Shown: piece by piece, positions 33,413 through 44,417 of the stretch
Layout: every line of letters starts with the position of its first letter
Position numbering within the stretch: the stretch's first letter is position 1
DNA from: Omphiscola glabra
Taxonomy: Eukaryota > Mollusca > Gastropoda > Lymnaeidae
NCBI GenBank assembly: GCA_964017045.1
Contig: OZ024804.1
Location: forward strand, 21,828,537-21,892,536
DNA length: 64,000 bases
Direction: 5' to 3'
The notes under the pieces: model-generated
Seen by the model: the letters and a program-made list of their open reading frames with translations, nothing else
What the model was told of the DNA's origin: nothing
Databases searched by the model: none
Position numbers and translations under genes: made by a program

Positions 33413-33649
33413 CCCAGTTTCGCAACTTTGAATAAACCAGACTCTAGTAGTGGCGCGACTTTTTATATCTCTCCACGAGCATTCACGTCTGCAAGCTGAG
33501 CGCTGAGCGCCGGGGAGGTGAGCCAGGAAACTGGGGGAGGGAAAGGTGATGGCACGTCGCGATTGGCTGGCTGCCCACGCGCTACTAAAATACGAAACTT
33601 CGGTCAACTTTGGGCATCTTTGGGCACCTGTCCAGTGGCGACCGATTGG
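33413..33649 (-). promoter_or_regulatory. Candidate promoter with CCAAT, TATA and first splice donor, minus strand
   Basis: Reading minus, two CCAAT boxes (complement ATTGG at 33645-33649 and 33562-33566) sit in a GC- and CpG-richer block. They are followed by TATAAAAA at 33460-33467. About 47 bp further comes a donor-like GGG/GTAAGA at 33413. Order and spacing suit an RNA polymerase II promoter with a very short untranslated first exon. The isolated GC-rich island in AT-rich DNA supports it. No transcript evidence is available, and the downstream gene body is not identified. Confidence 0.4.
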
Positions 33650-33842
33650 TGAAATTTCTGTTTGTCTCATTAGAGTTTGGCACGTGATCGGCCACTATTA
33701 GTCGAGTGTTAGCGTTTTCTCATGTAAGGTACTAACAACAACAAAAAATAAGTTGCCAGAAGATTGTCAAGAGCGTTGCATTACGAAGACCCTTTTAGTA
33801 ATTCAATGACTAATAGTATTAATATGAAATTTCTGTTTAACG

Positions 33843-34018
33843 AAGTGGTTCTCAAACGTCGCGACCCCTTAATACAGTACCTCATGTTGTGATGACCCCC
33901 AACCATAAAATTATTTTCGTCGCTACTTCATAACTATAGAGTAAATAGGTTTTCCGATGGTCTTAGGCGACCCCCGTCAAAGGGTCTTTCGACCCCTAAA
34001 ATGGTCACGACCCACAGC
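33843..34018 (+). mobile_element. SPIN-like hAT MITE lacking its right terminus
   Basis: It begins AAGTGGTTCTCAAACG and carries GCGACCCCTTAATACAGTAC, CCCCCAACCATAAAATTATT and TTCCGATGGTCTTAGGCGAC. It stops after GGTCACGACCCACAG, where the GGTTGAGAACC terminus should follow. Sequence related to the dispersed repeat family of 34019-34731 begins at the break. Confidence 0.85.
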
Positions 34019-34731
34019 ATTGTATGCATGTATGTCCCATATACCATTCATTAGATTGCGATAAATTTATGGGCTGTTGTGCGCAAATTTGTGTGAATTG
34101 TTTTAAAAAATTATAATGTACGTTTTGGGTCTAACGCCCAAATTCATTTTGTTTCCTCTTATAAGCTAAATATAATGTCCTTATGCGTTCCTATACCATT
34201 CATCCGATTGCAATAAAACTTTCCTAATCTGTGCGCACGCCCGCAAAATTTTTGAATTAGTTTACCCATTTTGAAATATTCCTTTTGGTGCCGGGGGCCC
34301 TAAATAATTGTTGTATTTTATGAGTTACATAAATATAATTTCAAACAGAGCTATTGCATGGGTGGATGAAATTTAACCTAATACAAATAGCGACATTTCA
34401 GTTTGTGTGTGACATAATAAGTAGGTTTATGAATTAGTACAACCATTTTACCATTTTGCTTTTGGCCCTGAGGTCTTAATTTTTTAATTTTGTGTTTATT
34501 ATGTGAGCTGTACAGAAATAATTCATACTTAGCTACTGCATGGGTAGAGCAAGCGCTACAATAGGGTGGACTAAATTTTGAAAATCCATTCTTCTCACGT
34601 GGAAAGCTTATTTTGTTTGCTCACGCGTCGAAAATCGTATTTTCTATTAAAAATTACTTCAAAAACGTAATTAAAACACAAACACATTTTTCTTTGAGTG
34701 ACATTGCAACGCATGCCGGTTTCTCAATAGT
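34019..34731. repeat. Dispersed unclassified repeat, copy 1
   Basis: The right part of this copy aligns with 59234-59692. Shared phrases are GCTATTGCATGGGTGGAT, CAGTTTGTGTGTGAC (TAG in copy 2), GGACTAAATTTTGAAA and TGCTCACGCGTCGAAAA. Within each copy the phrase around ATATAATTTCAAACAGAGC plus CATGGGTGGA appears twice, so the element has internal units. ATACCATTCATCCGATTGCA near 34192 and CATATACCATTCATTAGATT near 34038 suggest further decayed units. I cannot assign it to a class. Confidence 0.6.
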
Positions 34732-34847
34732 CAACTAACTATTCACCAATGTCAATTTCTATATCGTGTTATTTTGTGAATAAACAAATGATATGTGAAG
34801 ATTAGACTTCTGCATATGTTTAGAGTGAGTAGTGTGAGACATGTGTA

Positions 34848-35015
34848 CAGGGCCGGATTTACAGACAGGCCGACTAGGCCGTGGCCTAGGGGCCCCGCGA
34901 AATAAGGGGCCCCAAAATTTGGAATAGTATATAAAATATATGTATTTTTGAATTTTAAAATGGGGCCTCATATTTTTTTTGGCCTAGGGCCCCTAAAATT
35001 GTAAATCCGGCCCTG
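34848..35015. mobile_element. 168-bp hAT-type MITE with perfect ends
   Basis: It starts CAGGGCCGGATTTAC and ends GTAAATCCGGCCCTG, exact 15-bp inverted repeats. It is flanked by CATGTGTA on both sides (34840-34847 and 35016-35023). Subterminal GGCCTAGGGGCCCC is repeated inverted. The intact duplication implies a fairly recent insertion. Confidence 0.93.
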
Positions 35016-35023
35016 CATGTGTA

Positions 35024-36077
35024 TGTAGAGTTAATTAAGTACATTGCGGTGATATTTACATTATGACTTAAGTAACTGTGGTACAATCTGGAAGAAGATG
35101 CAACCATACGTTACATCTATAGAGCATATGATTCTTTTATTTGTGTATGAAAATCTCTTGGAATCATTTCTTGCGATATTGTAGTCCTCAAAACTTAAGA
35201 GTTGATGAAGTATTTTTGTCATGTCTCATGTGACGAGGTCCGTCCTATTAAGGTATATTAACATTAAAAATATGACAGAAATGGATTAACTCGTAGGGGT
35301 GAATAAACAAAAGGAAATATTTCATAGTATCATTCTTTTTATGTTTTAGAAATGTTAGGATTGTGTTCCTTTCAGGTAATAAGGCCGAGCCTGGGCAGGA
35401 TTTCATCTCAATACATCTTTTGTACTCGTGAGATTTTCATCTTAACCGCCGCAGACTGAACCATTATGGTAGGTAAAACTGGGTTTTGCCCTATTGTTAT
35501 ATTTCTAATAAGGGTTAAACGTAGGAGTGCGACTACGTGGAAGCTGTGTTTAAAGATATGAGTAGGGAGTTTCAGTAGCGTACGTCAACGGGCTGTCAAT
35601 AACAGGTGTTCTCAAACTCTATTCTTGCAGATGCAACCTATGATTCATATAACACCCACCCCACCACACCAGCAAAAAATAAAACTGAATTTGGAGAAAA
35701 AAATTCTAAAAAGCTTTTTTCTGACTCTATATTTAATTACTTATGTCATCCAGCATCTGCTTGATTACAACACAGTTTTGATCTGCGCAGCCACAGACAA
35801 AATCAGGCCAGTGCGAATCAGTTTGTTAAGATGGTCTTGATCGAATTCAAATGGCGAGCTACAAAAAGCGTAAACGAAATAAATGTAAAAACATTTTCTT
35901 ACTGAGTTAGAAACGTTTAGAATTAAAATACTCAACAAAATCAACCAAACCATTGACGAAATAATGCGAAATTTAAATATTCGTACATTTTAAATTATTT
36001 TCATGTGTATTTACTTAAGATTTAAAAAAAAATTCTTTCAAATATTTGCAGGAAAAGCGACAACAACACAGCAATCC
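35024..36077. other. Intergenic DNA, no confident gene
   Basis: An acceptor-like TGTGTTCCTTTCAG at about 35375 is followed by a 31-codon open frame that ends in a stop. I did not call it as an exon. The rest is AT-rich. Confidence 0.35.
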
Positions 36078-36205
36078 AAACATCCATTGGGCATATAGCA
36101 AACGTTCATTGGGCACTTAGCAAACGTCCATTGGGCACATAGCAAACGTCCATTGGGCACATAGCAAATGTCCATTGGGCACATAGCAAACGTCCATGGA
36201 GCACA
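36078..36205. repeat. 22-bp minisatellite
   Basis: Six units of CATTGGGCACATAGCAAACG plus TC. Confidence 0.92.
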
Positions 36206-36342
36206 TAGCAAACGGTGCTCTTCCATTTTCCCGTCTAGTTTATCATTAAAATAATTCCATGCAATCACATACCGGCCAACGCTTGCAGCCAATCGATAAA
36301 AGCAAACTTTTGTATGTGAGTGGCTTGGGTTTCAACACAACC

Positions 36343-36900
36343 AAAGGGTAAGTTAGACATCTCAGTTAGGGTAAGTTAGGCACCTCAACAAGGGTAAGTT
36401 AGGCACCTCAACAAGGGTAAGTTAGGCACCTCAACAAGGGTAAGTTAGGCACCTCAACAAGGGTAAGCTAGGCACCTCAACAAGGGTAATTTAGGCACCT
36501 CAACAAGAGTAAGTCAGGCACCCCAACAAGGGTAAGTTAGGCACCTCAACAAGGGTAAGTTAGGCACCTCAACAAGGGTAAGATAGGCACCTCAACATGG
36601 GTAAGCTAGGCACCTCAACAAGGGTAAGTTAGGCACCTCAACAAGTGTAAGCTAGGCACCTCAACAAGGGTAAGTTAGGCACCTCAACAAGGGTAAGTTA
36701 GGCACCTCAACAAGGGTAAGCTAGGCACCTCAACATGGGTAAGCTAGGCACCTCAACAAGGGTAAGTTAGGCACCTCAACATGGGTAAGTTAGGCACCTC
36801 AACAAGGGTAAGTCAGGCACCTCAACAAGGGTAAGTTAGGCCTTTCAGCAAGGGTAAGCTAGGCACCTCAACAAGGGTAAGTTAGGCCTTTCAGCAAGGT
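36343..36900. repeat. 23-bp satellite array
   Basis: About twenty-four units of AACAAGGGTAAGTTAGGCAC plus CTC. Variants AACATGGGTAAGC and GGCCTTTCAGCAAGG recur, pointing to block duplication. Each GGTAAG is donor-like by chance. Confidence 0.95.
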
Positions 36901-37060
36901 AGTATTGGCACCCCAACAATTGTTAGTTAGGGCGCTTTGACAAGGGTAATACAAGGTCAAAAGAAAACAAGTCTTAGTTACGCGGTGAAAAAATGGTTAG
37001 TTAGGCAACTCATTATTTAGTTTTGCTATGTTGGTTTCTTCTAAATTCTAAATTATAGAG
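36901..37060. other. Decayed right edge of the 23-bp array
   Basis: Degenerate relatives of the unit (GTTAGTTAGGGCGC, GGTTAGTTAGGCAACTC) fade out by about 37010. Confidence 0.45.
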
Positions 37061-37253
37061 CAGACCTGCACGACCTACGGCCCGCGGGCCGAATGCGGCC
37101 CACCAACATCTATTTGCGGGCCACGAAGTACAACATATTATTTTTTATTATTATTTTCTGAATAGCTTTCCCGCTGCCCTATTTGCTTTCGGCCCGTACA
37201 AGTTATTCATAAAGTTTTCCGGCCTGCCGTACATTTTCATTTGTGCAGGCCTG
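37061..37253. mobile_element. hAT-type MITE with CAGACCTGCAC ends
   Basis: It starts CAGACCTGCACGACC and ends TTGTGCAGGCCTG, imperfect inverted termini of about 11 bp. The interior has GGCCCGCGGGCCGAATGCGG, a subterminal style common in animal hAT MITEs. The flanks TTATAGAG and ATCTAGAG match at 6 of 8 positions. Confidence 0.8.
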
Positions 37254-38692
37254 ATCTAGAGCATGCAATGGACGGTTGCACTCAGAGAAATAAGTTCTAT
37301 TGTATCTAGCGGAAAAAAACAACGTATGCTTGTACTTGTAGCATTTTATTTTAAAACGTGATATTTGTGTAGTACCTATTTGACACAAAGCGTACCATCG
37401 TGATGTATACAGTACCACCATGACATATACTGTACCACCATGACATGTATGTACCACCGTGATTCTCACGCTACCCTGATGACGCCTCAAAAGCAAGGCT
37501 CTCGTCTTCTTTATACGCCAGTCCCAGGGGCACTAGTAGTTGAAGTAGAGGAGAAAACGATATGTTGAAAACGATTTGTTGAGAACGATATTTTGAGAAA
37601 GATATTTTGAGAACGATATGTTGAAAGCAGGAGAGGAAGGGATCTGTATTTTGTTCTTGAAACTTTATAAAAAATAGCGCACATTTAAATCACATATGTC
37701 ATTATTTGTGTCTATATCTAAAAAAATAAATTATTTTAATATTTCATTTATTTTGTCATATAATATTCTTTTTGGCATTTCAATAATTGATCAAACAGAT
37801 TTATTATGTTTGATTTGTGAACCGCACTTTATTTTAAATAATTTTCCTTTCCTTATTCTTCCAAGTAATGTACATATTTTCTAATCTTGGTAATTTATTA
37901 ATTTATGCTTTGTTTGTTTTTTTTTTCTTAGATTTGATCAGATGAAAGTGCTACTTATAAATAAAAAACAAATTAATGGCTTTGGAAAAGTTCCAATTTA
38001 TTTTGGGGGTAAAGATTATTTTAGGATTCATTAGAAGCAAAATTCCACTTCACCAGCCGTTTACTACTATTAAATTACCATCATTCATTTATCTGCCAGT
38101 GCACTAAATCATCAGATGCACAGTTATCCAGCCCTTCAACAGAGTTTGATATTCGGCTATCCCCTCCTAACGATTGTTGTCATGAACTACTTTATCACAA
38201 TAAGCCTGTGTAGAGCCCAAAGAGGAGAATCTCTTTGTATGAATTAAGTCACACCATGAACAATTTCGGACCTGTGAGAAAGGACAGCACCTGGTGACCC
38301 CTGCCACTTATAGCTTTTAAGCAAAACGCGCACTGATTCGCTGGGAGCACAGCAAAAGCTGACCACGATGGAAACCTTCGAGATTTAATGAAATCTTATT
38401 ACACTGACCTTTCCCTACAGTAATTACAGGGGCTTGGCGCAATCAATAAATCTATGCACATTGTTTACTGTATTCGCATAGGGTGATGAGAGAAAAGAAA
38501 GTCAAAGTTCCTCAGGACATTGTATGACCAGTTGATTTTTGGAGAGTCGACAGTAAACTTTCATGGCTTCCAATGATTGTAAATTGGCAATTAAGCGTGA
38601 ATAAACAAACGAAAAGGCACATTTGAGATTCCTATTGTGATAGGCATTTGGCATTTTATAATTATGATAAAGCTTTTATACAACAGTAGCTT
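37254..38692. other. Intergenic DNA, no gene seen
   Basis: Contains a three-copy GTACCACCATGACAT motif (about 37395-37450) and a four-copy GAAAACGATATGTTGA-type motif (about 37552-37625). The region 38085-38460 has balanced composition but many stops in all frames. Confidence 0.4.
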
Positions 38693-39402
38693 TGTTCAAC
38701 CTCTGATGTTGAAATGTGTACTCGTATCTTTGTTTCACCACTGATGTTGAAAAGTGTACTCGTATCTTTATTCCACCACTGATGTTGAAATATGTACTCA
38801 AACCATTGTTCTATCAATGATTTTGAAATGTGTCCTCGAATCATTGTTCCACCAATGATGTGTATGTTGAAATGTGTCCCAATAGCAATGCTCCACCACT
38901 GATGGGTATGTTGAAATGTGTCCTAATAGCATTGCTCCACCACTGATGTGTATGTTGAAATGTGTCCTCGTAGCATTGTTCCACCGCTGATGTGTATGTT
39001 GAAATGTGTCCTCGTAGCATTGTTCCACCGCTGATGTGTATGTTGAAATGTGTCCTCGTAGCATTGTTCCACAGCTGATGTGTAGGTTGAAATGTGTCCT
39101 CGTAGCATTGCTCCACCGCTGATGTGTATGTTGAAATGTGTCCTCGTAGCATTGCTCCACCGCTGATGTGTATGTTGAAATGTGTCCTAGTAGCATTGTT
39201 CCACCGCTGATGTGTATGTTGAAATGTGTCCTCGTAGCATTGCTCCACCGCTGATGTGTATGTTGAAATGTGTCCTCGTAGCATTGTTCCACCGCTGATG
39301 TGTATGTTGAAATGTGTCCTCGTAGCATTGCTCCACCACTGATGTTTATGTTGAAATGTGTCCTCGTAGTATTGCTCCACCACTGATGTGTATGTTGAGG
39401 TA
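38693..39402. repeat. 44-bp satellite array
   Basis: About sixteen units with TGATGTGTATGTTGAAATGT then GTCCTCGTAGCATTGTTCCA (38944 to 38988 is 44 bp). Units alternate GTTCC/GCTCC. The left end has shorter, diverged units. The minus strand is open in several frames, up to about 180 codons, because no frame of the unit contains a stop. I do not call these genes. Confidence 0.95.
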
Positions 39403-39965
39403 TGTTCTCTTACAACTACGCGGCTCTTAAGCTCTAGGTAACTTTTCCAGTCGGAGAGACACGTTAACCCATTTCTCCCTTCTGACGAATGCTGGGATAT
39501 CTTTTCTCTTATTTTACTGAAGTAGCTTCTCCTGTCAGTGACACGGACGTCTCTTCTCTTAGTTCCAGGAGACTGTCACAATTTATCTTTTCTTATAATG
39601 CGGAAGATTTTAAATGCCACAAACCTATCAATCTATACGGGGAAAATGTATCAGAGTATCCTGAAAACTATTCTGAACTGGGATTGCATTGGTGACCTGC
39701 GTGTTACCTTCAACCCGAAAGTGGTTTTTTCTTGAGTCGTCGTCATGTTCACAGGTTGAAACAGTAATTCGCTTTTAGAACTGTGTCACCACATTTCATA
39801 AGTGAAACAAAAGGAAGGGGTCATTTTGCTCTAGAAAATGGTGAATTTATATTTTAGGTTTTCGGCTTGAGTTTGGTGAGTTACCATAATTAGTTGTCGG
39901 ATAGAAAAAGGAGGTGCTGTAGGTGAGAGAACTGAAAACAAACTAAAATCCTTACTTCAACATGG
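39403..39965. other. Intergenic DNA, no gene seen
   Basis: Two overlapping plus frames of about 65 codons at 39489-39735 have no recognised domain. Confidence 0.4.
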
Positions 39966-40502
39966 GTTGGGTGGTGAGGTGGGGGGGGGGTGAAAGTGGA
40001 GGTGGGGGAGTGAGATAGTGGATTTGGGGGAGTGAGATGGTGGAGGTGGGTGGAGTGGGAAAGTGGAGGTGGGGGAGTGAGAAAGTGGAGGTGGGGGAAT
40101 GAAAAAGTGTAGGTTGGGGAGTGAGAAAGTGGAGGTGGTGGGAGTGAGAAAGGGGAGGTGGGGGAGTGAGAAAGTGGAGGTGGTGGGAGTGAGAAAGTGG
40201 AGGTGGGGGGAGTGAGAAAGTGGAGGTGGTGGGAGGGAGAAAGTGGAGGTGGTGGGAGGGAGAAAGTGGATGTGGGGGGAGTGGGAAAGTGGAGGTGGGG
40301 GGAGTGAGAAAATGGAGGTTGGGGGAGTGAGAAAGTGGAGGTGGTGGGAGTGAGAAAGTGGAGGTGGGGGGGAGAAATTGGAAGTGGGGGGAGTGAGAAA
40401 GTGGAGGTGGGAGAATGAGAAAGTGGTTGGTTGGAGGAGTGAGAAAGTGAAGGTGGTGGGAGTGAAAAAGTGGAAGTGGGGGAGTGAGAAAGTGGAGGTG
40501 GG
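39966..40502. repeat. Purine-rich ~23-bp satellite array
   Basis: About twenty-three units of GTGAGAAAGTGGAGGTGGGG with variable G-run length. The plus strand is almost purely purine plus T, giving strong strand asymmetry over 500 bp. Minus-strand frames up to 214 codons encode only SHSPTSTF-like repeats and are artefacts. Confidence 0.93.
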
Positions 40503-41005
40503 ACACTCAGTGGCCCAAGATTAGGATCGTGCATTTCTCGCCCCTTAACTTATTGACCTCTAACCGGGTAAGGCCTAATTGAAATCTCCAACAGTGGTCC
40601 TTATGGGTACTTGACATCGTTCCGTTTGAGAATTCTAATCTCGGATGTGAGATGATGTTGATCAGGGAATCTTTGGGTGTGACTGGGCTGGCGTGGAGTA
40701 ACGTATGTGCTGGAGTGAGATAGCGTCGTATGTGGAGGCGAGATGGTGTCGTCCATTGTTGCATGTGAATATGTGGTAAGGGGATGGTAGTGTTAACTGA
40801 TGCGAGTCGATGAGAGATGCTTTGTTGGTGAGTTCATAATGGGCCGAGAGGGTGTTGTTCTTGGAATGGTGATCGCTGTTTTAAGATTCTTTGTTTGAAG
40901 TTACGGTTAGGTAACGGATAGTTGAGTAGGTTAATGAGGGTTTAGTTAAGGTGAGGGTTACGTTAAAAATCTCATTTCAAAGGACATTACAAACGAATTC
41001 AATGT
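40503..41005. other. Intergenic DNA, no gene seen
   Basis: G/T-skewed sequence next to the purine array. A minus frame of 85 codons (40507-40764) has no recognised domain. Confidence 0.35.
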
Positions 41006-41156
41006 TCTATCAGCTGTAGGCTTGCTTAGCACAGGGTTCAACGTACTTTATCTTTAGGCTTGCCTAGTACAGTGTTCAATGTATTATCAGCTGTAGGCTT
41101 GCCTAGTACAGTGTTCAACGTACTATCATCTGTAGACTTGCCTAGTACAGTATTCT
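41006..41156. repeat. ~37-45-bp repeat, four units
   Basis: Units contain TGTAGGCTTGCCTAGTACAG and TGTTCAACGTACTATC. Confidence 0.85.
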
Positions 41157-41557
41157 AATCAGGATAAAAACTGACGTCAGTAGTAATTGTTCATATCGCT
41201 CCATACGTTTATGGCACTGTTGAGTGTTCCTAATGTCATTAAATAGAAATATCGTTGGATATAGATACCCTATACTTCCAGATAAAGATGCCCACACCTT
41301 AGACAAAGTTCCTATCCTTAGAATGTTCCACTTCTCAATAATTTATCGGCATTTCTTAAGAGCTTTTAACACTTAAAATAGTTGTTTCATTAGTTTCTTA
41401 CTCTGGTTTAGTTTAACTTTATTTCAGAGATGATAAAACTGTCCAAAGAAAATTTTTTGTGTTTAAAGCCAAAAGTTCTCGGACGAAGTGGTAGAAAGAA
41501 GCGTCAGCGATTTCGTCTTAATTTTCAAAGAGTAATATATTATGAGTGATAAAATGA
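41157..41557. other. Intergenic DNA, no gene seen
   Basis: No supported feature. Confidence 0.4.
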
Positions 41558-41702
41558 AACCAGTATGTTATAAAAGTTAAGGAGCCAATTGAAAGTTATT
41601 TTTATGACTAGTATGTTATAAAAGTTAAGGAGCCAATTGAAAGTTATTTTTATGACTAGTGTGTTATAAAAGTTAAGGAGCCAATTGAAAGTTATTTTTA
41701 TG
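41558..41702. repeat. 48-bp repeat, three units
   Basis: Three almost identical units contain AGTATGTTATAAAAGTTAAG then GAGCCAATTGAAAGTTATTT. Confidence 0.92.
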
Positions 41703-41836
41703 GAAGTTTCGGGCATTACAAAAATCTTCTTCTTTTTTTAAAAAAAAAGACATGTAGAAAGAAATGTATATAGATATTTAATAGTCTTTTGCATAATTAA
41801 TGTTATTACTAAAACGACGTAAGTTTTGATTTAACA

Positions 41837-42110
41837 TCTTTACAGACAACACTATTTGGTTTACATCTTTACAGACAACACTATTTGGTTTACATCTTTA
41901 CAGACAATACTATTTGGTTTACATCTTTACAGACAACACTATTTGGCTTACATCTTTACAAACAACACTATTTGGTTAACATCTTTACAGACAACACTAT
42001 TTGGTTTACATCTTTACAGACAACACTATTTGGCTTACTTCTTTACAGACAACACTATTTGGTTTACATCTTTACAGACAACACTATTTGGTTTACATAT
42101 TAACAGATAA
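41837..42110. repeat. 29-bp minisatellite
   Basis: Nine units of ACATCTTTACAGACAACACT plus ATTTGGTTT. Two overlapping plus frames are open because of the repetition. Confidence 0.93.
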
Positions 42111-42782
42111 CAGTTGTTGAGTTTACATATTTGCCATCGCTAGCTGTCAGTTGCTGTCAGTTGCTGTCGTTTGCCATCAGTTCCTGTCGGTTTCCGACTA
42201 TGAGCCTTGAATTCACGTAGAAACTGTATTAAGTTGAATTGAGACACCTCCAGCTCGTCCCTCCCGACCCCCCCCCCCCCCCCGCCCTAATACACGCCTT
42301 TGTTAGCACTTGGACCAATTCACTCACCTGAACAGCTTCTATTATTTGCTTCCACGCTTGTAACCCTAAGCCATCGAATGCATATACACGCCCCTGGAGG
42401 AGAATCCAGCAGCAGATTAATGGCGGGTCAATATTGGATCACGTGGGTCCGGTACTACTAGGCATTACCGGGACTACACATCCGGGGACGAACTGGCCCG
42501 ATTGAACAGAGGGAATAACTATTTACTAAATATATTAAAATTAAGGGGAGGTAACGCATAGAGTTAAATTCAATGCAATTTATTGCGCAAACATGACCAG
42601 GCGCCAAAAGTGAGCCGACTTGTCTCCCTTGAGGGGCTGCTCTGTTTATTTGTACACTCGGGGAAATGACATTAAAAATAGATTTGATGAATTTTTATGT
42701 CTAGCATTTCAATTACATGTGTTAGAGTATATCGAGTCTTGTAACCAGTTTGACGAATCTTAAGGATTCAAAATATCTGCTG
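42111..42782. other. Intergenic DNA, no gene seen
   Basis: A four-copy TTGC(T/C)(G/A)TC-type motif lies at about 42128-42195 and a poly-C run at 42268-42283. No gene is supported. Confidence 0.4.
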
Positions 42783-43078
42783 ATACATCCCACCCACTCC
42801 TACCCACTTCACCTCAGATACCTTAGATCACATCTCACCCACTTTATTACAGAAACCCAAGATGACATCCCACCCACTTCAATGCAGATACCTAAGATCA
42901 CATCCCACCCACTTCATTACAGACAACTAAGATCACATCCCACCCCACTTCATTACAGATACCTAAGATCACATCCCATCCACTTCATTACGATACCTCA
43001 GATCACTTCCCACCCACTTTACTACAAATACCTAAGACCAAATCCCACACTCTTCATCACAGATACGTAAGATCACAA
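42783..43078. repeat. 36-bp minisatellite
   Basis: About eight units with AGATCACATCCCACCCACTT then CATTACAGATACCTAA. Confidence 0.9.
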
Positions 43079-44220
43079 CAGCGGTTACCAAATCTAAGTG
43101 ATCTCCAATTAGGTCTTTATTGTCACTATGGGAGTTTATGTATGGCTGACTTCTACACTTGAGAAGTACATTCGATTTTTTGTATCTAAATTGTTATAAT
43201 TGTAAAATGTTGTCTTATTTAACATATGTATTTATTTATGTGCTGAATATGAATGTGTACAATTTAATAGGAAAAAAAAATTGTATCGATAAAGTATAGT
43301 ATCTAACCCTAACTTATTGTATATGGAAATTATTTAGTGACAGTTCGATATTCTTCAATTTTAAAAACGTTTTAAAGTAATGCAGTGCATGTGTTAAATA
43401 CCCCTTTGATGTTTAACAAAATCTATGTTAATTTGTTGTCATATGTGTCGTGGTTATGTTATCCATTTATTTAGTTTGGTTATTTTTCACTGACATATCG
43501 CCAAACTGGATATAAAAAATATATCATAACATAGTAAAGCTTTGATTGGATACCAACAAATACATAATAGGGCTTTTTGAATTTCCTATTCTAAAATTAC
43601 GAAAACAGATGGATTACAGTGACCGGAAATTGAACCAAATTAAGTATACTGCAAGCCCGTAACACTTGACGCGGGATTATTTCCGGTGTACAGTTGCTTT
43701 TGGACTGCCGTTACATTATGTCCTTCTGTCCAGCTTGTCGCCACGGCGATTGACAAGAATGACATATTATCAAGGCATGATGTAATGTCCAAGTAAACTT
43801 TATCATCTTTACATAAAATAACACATATCATAATATACTACAGTGCATGTTGCAAAAAAATGGAGGGTAAAAAAAATGACACTTACAATTAGGGGCTCAC
43901 ATAATACACGCGTGCAAGAAGGTTGTCATTGTCAATACATAATATAAACTTATCCCTACAATGAAAGAACCACTACAATACAAAGTTTTCAGTAAAAATC
44001 TTGTATCAAATGTAATCTAATATCAGGCAATAGGGGGGGGGGGGGGGGGCTGAAAATTAGACAAAATATGCAAACAAATTATGCACTTTAAAAGAATCCC
44101 AATTAGTGCTCTATCCCATGCCCCCAACCCCCACCACCCCCCCCCCACCCCCACCCCGAGGTCAGGACTCATAACAGCACATTTGTTTTCAAGCTTCTGA
44201 ACAATACTAATATTCTAATG
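43079..44220. other. Intergenic DNA, possible minus-strand exon at 43640-43800
   Basis: On the minus strand 43640-43831 reads DITSCLDNMSFLSIAVATSW, then TEGHNVTAVQKQLYTGNN, which looks protein-like. I find no convincing splice pair or family, so it stays a note. A G-run lies at 44033-44049 and C-runs at about 44128-44160. Confidence 0.25.
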
Positions 44221-44417
44221 CAGTGGTTCTCAACCTTCCCAATGCCGCGACCCTTTAATACAGTTCCTCATGTTGTGGCGACCCCACAGCAATTAAATTA
44301 TGTTCGTGCTACTCCATAACTGTAGAGCATATGTGTTTCCAGATAGACTTAGGCGACCCCCGGAAAAGGGTCGAGCGACCCCCAATGTTGTCGCGACCCA
44401 CAGGTTGAGAACCGCTG
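44221..44417 (+). mobile_element. SPIN-like hAT MITE, full length with intact duplication
   Basis: It starts CAGTGGTTCTCAACCTTCCC and ends CACAGGTTGAGAACCGCTG. It is flanked by TTCTAATG on both sides (44213-44220 and 44418-44425). The interior has AATGCCGCGACCCTTTAATA, CAGTTCCTCATGTTGTGGCG and GGGTCGAGCGACCCCC. This is the best-preserved copy here, 197 bp, and agrees closely with the vertebrate SPIN/URR1-type non-autonomous sequence as I remember it. Confidence 0.95.

Noticed and set aside
35376..35471. Exon-like segment with a good acceptor and a GTAGGT donor
   Set aside because: The best frame meets a stop before the donor, and its resemblance to a serine-protease motif is too slight to rely on.
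36343..36900. CRISPR-like regular array
   Set aside because: Units are directly adjacent without unique spacers, and the context is a eukaryotic genome. It is a plain minisatellite.
38798..39383. Minus-strand open frames of 176-180 codons
   Set aside because: They lie entirely in the 44-bp array. No frame of the unit contains a stop, so long frames are unavoidable.
39890..40534. Minus-strand Ser/Pro/His-rich frame of 214 codons
   Set aside because: Translation of a purine/pyrimidine-skewed satellite. It has no features beyond the repeat.
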